A stretch of DNA of 13,035 nucleotides from Coleofasciculus sp. S288 (GTDB taxonomy: Bacteria > Cyanobacteriota > Cyanobacteriia > Cyanobacteriales > Coleofasciculaceae), in assembly GCA_020216575.1 (NCBI GenBank), contig JAIUYC010000015.1, positions 1-13,035 on the forward strand. The letters are read 5' to 3'. The notes beneath the pieces were generated by a model. That model was given only the letters and a program-made list of their open reading frames with translations, made no database searches and was not told the DNA's origin. Made by a program: the position numbers and the translations under genes. Numbering within the stretch: position 1 is the stretch's first letter; each line of letters opens with the position of its first letter. This document shows, in pieces, positions 7,886 to 13,035 of the stretch.

Positions 7886-8554
7886 ATGAACAGTTGCATC
7901 TTGATGGCACAAATCATTCAAGATCCAGAACTTCGCTACACAGCCGATACTCAAACTGCGATCGCCCAGATGCTCGTTGAGTTTCCGGGGTTGCGGGCTG
8001 AAGACCCACCAGCAACGCTAAAAGTGGTTGGGTGGGGGCAATTTGCTCAGGAAATTAAGGAAAACTATTCAGTTGGCGATCGCGTCATCATTGAAGGTCG
8101 CTTGAACATGAATACCATCGATCGCACCGAAGGATTCAAGGAAAAACGTGCTGAATTAACTGCCAGCCGGATTTATAAACTAGGAACCGACACTGTTTTC
8201 GAGCCACATGTCGCTATGCCTGCAACAACGTTCGATGCCCCAGCCCCAGCATCTTCCACAAAATCCAATAATGTTGTTGTACCGTTAAGACCGCACGCCT
8301 CATCAAACCCGGTGTCGAATCCCAAAAATTTGGATCGAGATTTTGCCTCTTCCACCCCTGAACCCGACTTTGAACCCACTCGAGTTCACACCTCGACCAC
8401 GGTTAACGCAGATAGCGAAAAAGATTTGGATGACATTCCCTTTGTGCGACCTGTTAGCCTCAGAACCACAGAGAAGAACCTTCAAGACCTTTGGGAATTT
8501 GAGGCTAATCGACCTGGGATTTGGCTGTCTGGAAACAGAGGCTTATACCTCTAA
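7886..8554 (+). CDS. ssb: Single-stranded DNA-binding protein, cyanobacterial type with C-terminal extension
   Basis: This protein coats single-stranded DNA in replication, recombination and repair. The OB-fold occupies about residues 1-98: MNSCILMAQIIQDPELRY, LKVVGWGQFAQEI (45-57), VGDRVIIEGRLNMNTIDR (63-80) and GFKEKRAELTASRI (83-96). These match the cyanobacterial SSB form, whose sequence differs clearly from the E. coli type. A flexible Pro/Ser/Thr-rich linker spans about 99-178. The acidic motif that SSBs normally use at their extreme C-terminus to bind partner proteins appears as DLDDIPF at 180-186. It is followed by 36 more residues (ending SGNRGLYL), which include several aromatic residues. 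The start is supported by AGGAG about 11 nt upstream. The family call is firm; the role of the tail is unknown. Confidence 0.93.
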   Translation: MNSCILMAQIIQDPELRYTADTQTAIAQMLVEFPGLRAEDPPATLKVVGWGQFAQEIKENYSVGDRVIIEGRLNMNTIDRTEGFKEKRAELTASRIYKLGTDTVFEPHVAMPATTFDAPAPASSTKSNNVVVPLRPHASSNPVSNPKNLDRDFASSTPEPDFEPTRVHTSTTVNADSEKDLDDIPFVRPVSLRTTEKNLQDLWEFEANRPGIWLSGNRGLYL

Positions 8555-8581
8555 AGTACATACAACTTAGCTTTTGTGCGG

Positions 8582-8644
8582 TGAGTCCTCTGGACAATTC
8601 CAGCCCCTCTGAAGCGAGGAGAGGAACAGCACGAAGGAGACTCA
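8582..8644 (+). ncRNA. Candidate structured RNA: three-stem junction downstream of ssb
   Basis: TGAGTC (8582-8587) pairs with GACTCA (8639-8644) to close a domain with two inner hairpins. These are CTGGA/TCCAG (8590-8594 with 8599-8603, 4-nt loop) and CCTCT/AGAGG (8606-8610 with 8620-8624, 9-nt loop). The single-stranded stretch GAACAGCACGAAGGA joins the last stem to the closing stem. This fold was worked out by eye and is not energy-tested. It starts 28 bases after the ssb stop, so it may be a 3' UTR element or terminator structure rather than a separate RNA. I could not match it to a known riboswitch. Confidence 0.3.
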
Positions 8645-8892
8645 AATACCAGTGAGTAGTGAGCCATTAAGGGCTTGCTACAAGCTGTGTTGTTGTCTTG
8701 AATTTAATTTAACTTAGTAATTTTGATAGCATTGACTCTAAAAAAGTAAACTTACATGTTATTTACTTGTACTTCTAAAAGATGGTGGTAAATTAATAAT
8801 TGAAGCTACAAAGCTTCTCTGACAGATACAACAACGTTCACAGTTAGCTTAAGAGGTAAAAAACGCTGTTTGATTTAACATCTGTCTCGCAT

Positions 8893-9044
8893 AATAACAG
8901 CAACACTCAACAAGAAAGCTGATATTTCCTCAGTTAGTAAAGTGGGAGCAATGCAACTGAAGTATTCAACTCAGTGCAACTCTACATTTAATGACCTAGG
9001 AGAGGAGATTCCTCAGCGAGTATAGCTTGGGTGTTGCTGTTGTT
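8893..9044 (+). ncRNA. Probable 6S RNA (long hairpin with central bubble)
   Basis: 6S RNA binds the main RNA polymerase holoenzyme by mimicking an open promoter. This element folds as one long imperfect hairpin. The outer stem is AACAGCAACACTCAA (8896-8910) with TTGGGTGTTGCTGTT (9027-9041), paired throughout with one G-U, and AAT extends it outward. GCTGA (8918-8922) pairs with TCAGC (9013-9017). An asymmetric bubble follows, then TCCT/AGGA, GTTA/TGAC and TAAA/TTTA steps. The apex is TGCA-A-CTGA (8953-8961) with TCAGTGCA (8970-8977). The 5' strand of the bubble reads GCTGATATTTC, close to GCCGATATTTC in the E. coli 6S bubble as I remember it. TTTT at 9043-9046 closes the unit. The length suits 6S RNA, and ends are approximate. 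A TAACAT at 8876-8881 could be the -10 box, without a clear -35. The fold is by eye. Confidence 0.6.
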
Positions 9045-9063
9045 TTAAAGATTATTAGATATC

Positions 9064-9100
9064 TCGTTGTTACATGCAGATTGATTTCGAGCAATAACGA
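9064..9100 (+). promoter_or_regulatory. Hairpin just upstream of the cysteine-cluster gene
   Basis: TCGTTGTT (9064-9071) pairs with AATAACGA (9093-9100), eight pairs including one G-U, around a 21-nt loop. It ends 2 nt before AAGGG (9103-9107), the ribosome binding site of the next gene. It may affect translation of that gene or help stop read-through from the RNA gene upstream. No T-tract follows. Confidence 0.3.
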
Positions 9101-9119
9101 TTAAGGGACAATTTAAGTA

Positions 9120-9431
9120 GTGTTTCGACTCTTATACCCACTGGTTCATGCTCTCCAGCCGTATTTAGTACCAGTGTGCTTTTGCTTGACTTGGGGATTA
9201 ATCGTTCTCCTTGGTTGGACTGTCTGGTCAGCGATGAGAGATAGTGTTGCTGTTGCCAAACGCATGCATCAAATTCCCTGTAGCAACTGTCAGTTTTTCA
9301 CAGATGACTACCGCCTTAAATGTACAGTTCATCCCTCAATTGCGAATAGTGAAGCCGCCATCAACTGTTTGGACTATCGTTCGCAGACGCAGCAATTGAG
9401 TGCAAGCAGGAACTCGCCTAACTATTTTTGA
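9120..9431 (+). CDS. Small membrane-anchored protein with a four-cysteine cluster
   Basis: This 103-residue protein starts at a GTG (9120-9122), with AAGGG at 9103-9107, 12 nt upstream. One hydrophobic helix lies at about residues 14-38. A soluble part follows with C54-S-N-C57, K-C68-T-V-H71-P and N-C83-L-D-Y. The Cys-x2-Cys, Cys, Cys arrangement looks like a metal-binding or small iron-sulphur type site, but no known family follows from it with certainty. The segment CSNCQFFTDDYRLKCTVHP resembles a conserved cyanobacterial protein of unknown function. Its TGA stop overlaps the GAGGA ribosome binding site of the cupin gene, so the two are very likely co-transcribed and possibly translationally coupled. 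Shortness and the GTG start lower certainty slightly. Confidence 0.8.
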   Translation: MFRLLYPLVHALQPYLVPVCFCLTWGLIVLLGWTVWSAMRDSVAVAKRMHQIPCSNCQFFTDDYRLKCTVHPSIANSEAAINCLDYRSQTQQLSASRNSPNYF

Positions 9432-9444
9432 GGATTAACCGTTC

Positions 9445-9810
9445 ATGCTGGTTCAAAAGCTTAAGGCTTGTGCAGAGTTTATTGCTGGTGATGGCACTCA
9501 ACTTCGGGAGCTATTACATCCGGATAAACAGCCGCTAGAGCTACGCTACAGCTTAGCGCATGCAACCCTGCCGATGGGTAAAACTTCGACCCCCCACTCG
9601 TTGAAAACATCTGAAGTTTACTACATCCTCAGCGGTAAGGGTGAGATGCACATTGATGGCGAAACACAGCAAGTGGAGCCAGGGGATGCAATCTATATTC
9701 CCCCCAATGCAAGGCAATTTATTCGCAACATCGGAGACGAGCTGCTAGTGTTTATTTGTATTGTTGATCCAGCGTGGCGTAAGGAAGATGAAACAGTCTA
9801 CGAAGAATGA
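9445..9810 (+). CDS. Cupin domain protein
   Basis: The 121 residues form a single conserved beta-barrel of the cupin type. Motif 1 is TPHSLKTSEVYYILSGKGEM (49-68): H51 and E57 are present, but the second histidine of the usual HxH is L53. Motif 2 is GDAIYIPPNARQFIRNIG (80-97), where Q91 stands at the usual metal-binding histidine and N95 follows. The motif PGD and the ending CIVDPAWRKEDE fit a cyanobacterial cupin subfamily. Metal binding is therefore reduced or altered. Substrate and reaction are unknown. GAGGA at 9430-9434 sits 10 nt before the ATG, overlapping the stop of the upstream gene. The gene ends 8 bases from the convergent kinase gene. Confidence 0.9.
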   Translation: MLVQKLKACAEFIAGDGTQLRELLHPDKQPLELRYSLAHATLPMGKTSTPHSLKTSEVYYILSGKGEMHIDGETQQVEPGDAIYIPPNARQFIRNIGDELLVFICIVDPAWRKEDETVYEE

Positions 9811-9818
9811 ACGGCTAT

Positions 9819-9834
9819 TCAGGAAAAGTCCTGA
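9819..9834. terminator. Candidate bidirectional terminator hairpin between convergent genes
   Basis: TCAGGA (9819-9824) pairs perfectly with TCCTGA (9829-9834) around the loop AAAG. The hairpin covers the stop codon of the kinase gene and follows the cupin stop by 8 bases. It is the only obvious structure at this tight convergent junction. T-tracts are weak on both strands, so this is a candidate only. Confidence 0.4.
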
Positions 9835-12122
9835 GTTAAATCGATAATTAAGTCAAACCGAAAGTTATTGACTAAATCTGCTAGAGCTGACTTTATTGCC
9901 GATTGAGTTTCGGGAATTTGGTCGAGCAGGGTGAGCATTTGTTCATAATCACCGCAAACTGCTGCTAGGTAGAGTTGGGAGATCCAAGAGGGAGGCATTA
10001 CGGCAAGAGCCTCTTTTGTCTGTACCTCAATGCTTGCTCTTGATCGCAGGGAAGTCAGTTGAGGGGAGTCTTCATAGACATACTGTACGCCTAAGTGTGC
10101 GGCTATCTTTTCCAGAAGCACTGACTCTCGGAAAGGCTTGCGCACAAAATCATCACAGCCTGCCGACATGACAACCGCTCGTTTGTCATCAAAGACACTG
10201 GCGGTGATGGCAATAATCACAGTCGCCTGACCTTTAATGTGAGCTTTAATGCGTTTGGTGGCTTCATAACCATCCATGACGGGCATCCGCATATCCATCA
10301 GAATGAGGTGCGGTTCCCAACTTTCCCAAAGCGCAACTCCTTCTTGACCGTTGCTAGCTTCGAGTACCTCAAATCCCAACGGTTGTAGCAATTTAACCAG
10401 CAGGTGGCGATTCTCCCATCTATCCTCAACCACCAAAATACGATAGGTTGGTTGATTGGGAGCCAATGCGATCGCTCGCTTTTTTGGAGCCTGACAAGGT
10501 GTATCAGCTTCTCGAACAAGTGTTACAAGAACATCAAATATGGCAGTTGTACCCTGACCCAAGCTACTGTTGATGGTTAATTTCCCACCCATCAACTCGA
10601 CAAATTTCTGGCTGATGGCTAAACCCAAACCCGTTCCCTCTTGAGAATTGCGACCCGTTTCGGTTTGAACAAAGGCATTAAATAATGTGGCGAGTTCATC
10701 CGGGGCAATGCCGGGTCCGGTATCTTCAACTTCAAAGTGAATCGTCAGTTGTTCGTTGTCAGACTTCTCCACCCCCTCTTGGGTCAGAAGTGAAGCAGAG
10801 GTGACTACTGACGAGTGAGTACTGACTACAGACACGCACAATGTCACGCTTCCTGCTTCCGTAAATTTGATGGCATTTCCCAAAAGATTAATCAAAACTT
10901 GGCGGAGTTTGCTCTCGTCCGTTTGCACGTACTGAGGAACATCTGGAGATAGGTCGAAGATGAGGTGTAAGCCTTTGGAACGAGCTTTGAGTTGCAGCAT
11001 CTCTTCAAGGCTGTCTATCAAGCGATACAAATCGAAGCGACTGGGATTGAGTACCGTCCTCCCTGCTTCGATTTTCGACATTTCTAAAACATCGTTGATT
11101 AATTCGAGTAAGTGTTCGCCACTGTGCGTGATGATGGAGAGTTGTTCGTGCTGAGACGGCGTTAGATTTGGTTCGCGGACAAGTAATTGAGTGAAACCGA
11201 GAATAGCATTGAGCGGGGTGCGCAATTCGTGGGTCATATTCGCCAAAAACTCGCTTTTGGCTCGGTTCGCCGATTCAGCATAACGTTTTTCTGCTTCTAG
11301 GGTTAAGTTTTTCGCTCGGAGTTCCTCCGCCAGCTTGTGTTCTGTAATATCCAGTCCTACCGACTGAAACTCAATAATATTGTCCTGTTCATCAAAAATT
11401 GCTCGGTTACTCCAGCGCTGCCAGCGAATTTCTCCATTAACGATAACTTGGTGTTCGTAGATGGCAACTGAGCGAGTAGGAGTGAGAGCAAGCAGAGTAT
11501 TCATGCGATCGCTAATTTGATCTCGGTTTTGATCAGGAACGAACGGGATAAATGCCTGTCCGAGCAATTGGTCACGATTTTTTCCGAAATAACGACAGTA
11601 AGCTCCGTTGACAAACGTTAGGCTGCCATCAGGTAAGTAACGACAGATCAGTTCGGTTTGATCTTCGACAATGCCACGGTAGAGTGCCTCGCTTTTTTTC
11701 AGTGCCTGCTCTGCTTCAATGCGCTCTCGAATTTCTTGTTGCAGTGCCTGATTGGCTGCTGCGAGCTGCGCCGGACTCGGAAGTGCTAAAGCTTTGGGGA
11801 TTAAGGGGACTAGCATTCCTGCCGTATACAAGGAGACGGTGGCAGTAGACGCTTTGACAAAACCCGATAGCCAATAGGTAGGATGCCACAGCGTCCAAAT
11901 TTCTATGAGGTGACCGGTACCACAAAAAACGATGAAAGCACCAAACAGCAGGAAAATCCAGTTGAACGGTACATCTCGTCTTTTTTGGACGAAATAAATG
12001 AGCATTAGCGGAATTGAGTAATACGCTAGTGCTATTAAGGCGTCTGAAGCAAGATGTAACCCTACTAAAGTGGGCTTCCAGAGGTAGCAATGACCGTGAG
12101 GAATAAAAATTTCCGCTAGCAT
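9819..12122 (-). CDS. Hybrid sensor histidine kinase with ethylene-receptor-type membrane domain
   Basis: From the ATG at 12120-12122 the protein has 767 residues. The frame also opens at a TTG, 17 codons upstream (12173), but the ATG has AAGGA 4 nt before it and the TTG has no such site. Three membrane helices cover about 17-110. They carry D27 (LHLASDALIALAYYSIPL), C67 and H71 (FGAFIVFCGTGHLIEIWT). These match Asp25, Cys65 and His69 of plant ETR1, the copper/ethylene site. A coiled coil (about 117-145) leads to a PAS domain (about 146-262). The kinase core has H298 (MTHELRTPL), N416, D467 (DTGPGI) and GTGLGL (496-501). A receiver domain (about 560-675) has D567, phosphoacceptor D610, T640 and K662. 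A helical tail of about 70 residues ends it. No chromophore-binding GAF domain is present, unlike some cyanobacterial relatives. Likely role: inner-membrane sensor, perhaps of ethylene. Confidence 0.93.
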   Translation of the reverse strand: MLAEIFIPHGHCYLWKPTLVGLHLASDALIALAYYSIPLMLIYFVQKRRDVPFNWIFLLFGAFIVFCGTGHLIEIWTLWHPTYWLSGFVKASTATVSLYTAGMLVPLIPKALALPSPAQLAAANQALQQEIRERIEAEQALKKSEALYRGIVEDQTELICRYLPDGSLTFVNGAYCRYFGKNRDQLLGQAFIPFVPDQNRDQISDRMNTLLALTPTRSVAIYEHQVIVNGEIRWQRWSNRAIFDEQDNIIEFQSVGLDITEHKLAEELRAKNLTLEAEKRYAESANRAKSEFLANMTHELRTPLNAILGFTQLLVREPNLTPSQHEQLSIITHSGEHLLELINDVLEMSKIEAGRTVLNPSRFDLYRLIDSLEEMLQLKARSKGLHLIFDLSPDVPQYVQTDESKLRQVLINLLGNAIKFTEAGSVTLCVSVVSTHSSVVTSASLLTQEGVEKSDNEQLTIHFEVEDTGPGIAPDELATLFNAFVQTETGRNSQEGTGLGLAISQKFVELMGGKLTINSSLGQGTTAIFDVLVTLVREADTPCQAPKKRAIALAPNQPTYRILVVEDRWENRHLLVKLLQPLGFEVLEASNGQEGVALWESWEPHLILMDMRMPVMDGYEATKRIKAHIKGQATVIIAITASVFDDKRAVVMSAGCDDFVRKPFRESVLLEKIAAHLGVQYVYEDSPQLTSLRSRASIEVQTKEALAVMPPSWISQLYLAAVCGDYEQMLTLLDQIPETQSAIKSALADLVNNFRFDLIIDLTQDFS

Positions 12123-12395
12123 CAATTCCTTAGACAGATGTGATAGCGTGGGTTTTATCTCATTAAAATCCAATATTTTTACGGAAATTACAACCTGAGA
12201 CAGGGTGATCTTGGTCTTAAAAGGGAAAGCCCAAGGAAATTTGACTGGGAGCTAATTCAGTCATGCCAATGCAGGCGTTTAGATGACAAAGTTTGGGACT
12301 AGTGCAGATGCAGAATTAGAAGCTCGTCCCTAGTTGTGATCTAGACCGTTAGTATTTTAAAACACTATATATTACAAGAAGGTCACCTAGCTAGC

Positions 12396-12419
12396 CTCGT
12401 TTACACGGGTGTAACCGAG
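12396..12419. promoter_or_regulatory. 24-bp operator-like palindrome
   Basis: CTCGTTTACACGG followed by GTGTAACCGAG forms two 11-base arms around a GG centre, with 10 of 11 pairs complementary (T12400 and C12415 mismatch). The core TTACAC-GG-GTGTAA is the kind of site bound by dimeric repressors such as TetR-type proteins. It lies about 275 bases upstream of the kinase ATG and 450 upstream of the right-hand gene, so the target is unclear. As RNA it could also form a hairpin, though a two-base loop argues against that. Confidence 0.45.
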
Positions 12420-12760
12420 TATGAAGCGCATAGGACAGTTGACCCAGAGCGATCGCAAAATCTACTCTACCAGGACTTTCAGATCATTCATCCGAGTGCC
12501 AAATCAAAGATTTGCATGAGAGTTATAGCCCTCAAACTCTCCACTAGTTAAACTAGGTGATGAGCACGAGGCTTGTAGACGTTTTGAGAGTTGTAGGTGT
12601 GTTGAACCCCTTAGTGTCCACCGAAAAAGGAAATCCCCGACCCAAACCGGTGAGCCAGGGAGTGTCAATCAGGGTGCATCTACCATCCCACTCTTCCAAG
12701 ATTGGCTATAGCGATCCGGACAAATTTAGGATAATTTGCTCGTTAAATCTGAAATGTTAA

Positions 12761-12815
12761 CCGTTGCTCGTTAGGCAACCCCCAACGGCAATCTTGGGAA
12801 ACTTTCAGGCGGTTG
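12761..12815 (+). promoter_or_regulatory. Set of mutually exclusive hairpins upstream of the CHAT/HetF-like gene
   Basis: CCGTTG (12761-12766) can pair with CAACGG (12783-12788). GTTGC (12763-12767) can pair with GCAAC (12775-12779). CCCAA (12781-12785) can pair with TTGGG (12794-12798). CAACC (12777-12781) can pair with GGTTG (12811-12815). These share strands, so they cannot all form. That is the pattern of a leader RNA switch, if this stretch is transcribed. It lies 55-109 bases before the start codon. Chance is not excluded because the stems are short. Confidence 0.3.
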
Positions 12816-12843
12816 AGTCAATCTATACATGGATAGGGATAAT
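12813..12843 (+). promoter_or_regulatory. Candidate promoter of the CHAT/HetF-like gene
   Basis: TTGAGT (12813-12818) and GATAAT (12838-12843) resemble -35 and -10 boxes of the main sigma factor, with a 19-base spacer that is longer than ideal. The -10 lies 27 bases before the ATG. If used, transcription would begin near 12850 and exclude the hairpin set upstream. Confidence 0.25.
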
Positions 12844-12869
12844 GCATTCTCAAGATAACGACTTAGCCA

Positions 12870-13035
12870 ATGCCATTGAACTATAGCAACATTGACCAGG
12901 CAGCAGTGGCACAAGAATTCCACATTTCTGTGACCCCCTTAAGGGAAGACGAATATTTGGTGCGCATCGACAAGCCTTCTGCGCCAGGAGTTCCATTGGC
13001 AGAAGAGCAAGTTCGCTGGCCAGTTGAGGATTGGT
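12870..13035 (+). CDS. N-terminus of a CHAT-domain, HetF-like protein, cut by the window edge
   Basis: Only 55 codons are in the window, and the frame is open to the edge. The segment QEFHISVTPLREDEYLVRI (residues 15-33) and PGVPLAEEQVRWPVEDW (39-55) match, from memory, the N-terminus of large cyanobacterial CHAT (caspase-like) proteins related to HetF. HetF takes part in heterocyst patterning and cell-division control in Nostoc. The catalytic domain would lie beyond the window and cannot be confirmed. The ATG at 12870 has no clear ribosome binding site. A GTG at 12906 would give a start of M-A-Q-E-F-H-I, which matches how I remember homologues beginning, so the true start may be there. Confidence 0.65.
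   Translation, partial: MPLNYSNIDQAAVAQEFHISVTPLREDEYLVRIDKPSAPGVPLAEEQVRWPVEDW

Larger units (their letters stand above)
8555..9119. other. Structured 565-base intergenic region downstream of ssb
   Basis: No protein gene is convincing here. Besides the two RNA candidates listed separately, there are two perfect small hairpins: GCTTG/CAAGC at 8673-8685 (3-nt loop, followed by a T/G-rich stretch) and GAAGCT/AGCTTC at 8802-8817 (4-nt loop). The sequence between 8700 and 8890 is AT-rich. Neither hairpin has a strong T-tract. Together they suggest that ssb transcription ends or is processed in this region and that separate RNA genes follow. Confidence 0.5.
1383..12456. repeat. HIP1 octamers (GCGATCGC), 11 scattered copies
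   Basis: Exact copies start at 1383, 2073, 2429, 4232, 7226, 7796, 7958, 8076, 10468, 11505 and 12449. An 8-mer is expected about 0.2 times in 13 kb by chance, so this is strong enrichment. HIP1 is a known signature of many cyanobacterial genomes. Copies fall both inside genes (MscS, cobK, nucleotidyltransferase, ssb, kinase) and between them, so no segment longer than about 2.9 kb looks foreign by this measure. Confidence 0.9.
12123..12869. other. Long divergent intergenic region between the kinase and the CHAT/HetF-like gene
   Basis: About 750 bases carry no convincing gene; the frame at 12557-12760 has no recognisable features. Contents include a near-perfect AT palindrome TAGTATTTTAAAACACTA (12350-12367, one mismatched pair), the 24-bp palindrome at 12396-12419, a HIP1 octamer (12449-12456), competing hairpins (12761-12815) and a possible promoter (12813-12843). 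All but the AT palindrome and the HIP1 octamer are listed separately. A gap this long between divergent regulators suggests complex control. Confidence 0.5.

Noticed and set aside
8610..8655. Glycine, glutamine (glnA) or hammerhead-type RNA suggested by GGAGAGG, GAAGGAG and CTGAAG
   Set aside because: The required conserved partners (AACTCTCAGG, GGAAGTAGG, or CTGATGA with GAAA) are missing or in the wrong order.
12557..12760. 67-codon plus-strand frame
   Set aside because: No hydrophobic or domain pattern and no family resemblance; likely chance in a long gap.
1..13035. CRISPR array, insertion sequence transposase, phage or defence genes, tRNA or rRNA genes
   Set aside because: No regularly spaced direct repeats, no transposase or integrase motifs and no tRNA T-loop signatures were seen on either strand.

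Overview
The window is chromosomal DNA from a cyanobacterium, probably a filamentous one. The evidence is 11 copies of the palindrome GCGATCGC (HIP1) in 13 kb, several protein families typical of cyanobacteria, and cyanobacterial-type dispersed repeats between genes. No phage genes, transposase, CRISPR array or tRNA were found. It is mostly an ordinary housekeeping and signalling region with compact accessory features.

Layout, left to right. A predicted lipoprotein gene runs off the left edge on the minus strand (1-1112). After a gap holding a nested inverted repeat comes an MscS-type mechanosensitive channel (1539-3278, plus). A small repeat element (3389-3512) touches the end of cobK, the precorrin-6A reductase of the B12 pathway (3507-4319, minus). 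cobK lies 17 bases behind a small membrane protein gene on the same strand (4337-4528). Divergent from that pair is an 852-residue sugar nucleotidyltransferase (5028-7586) with a phosphomannomutase-like C-terminal half whose active-site loops have all decayed. A heptanucleotide tandem repeat begins in its stop codon. Then comes ssb (7886-8554), whose acidic motif is internal rather than terminal.

The 565-base gap after ssb is structured. It holds a small three-stem element (8582-8644) and a roughly 150-nt long-hairpin element (8893-9044) with the architecture of 6S RNA. A two-gene unit follows: a small membrane protein with a four-cysteine cluster, then a cupin (9120-9810). It converges on a large hybrid histidine kinase (9819-12122, minus) whose N-terminus is an ethylene-receptor-type copper/ethylene-binding membrane domain. 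Beyond the kinase, a gap of about 750 bases holds a 24-bp operator-like palindrome and a set of competing hairpins. It leads to the start of a CHAT/HetF-like protein cut by the right edge.

The genes do not form one pathway. The most interesting items are the ethylene-sensor kinase, the pseudoenzyme half of the nucleotidyltransferase, the probable 6S RNA, and the SSB C-terminal extension. No clearly undescribed multi-gene system is visible.
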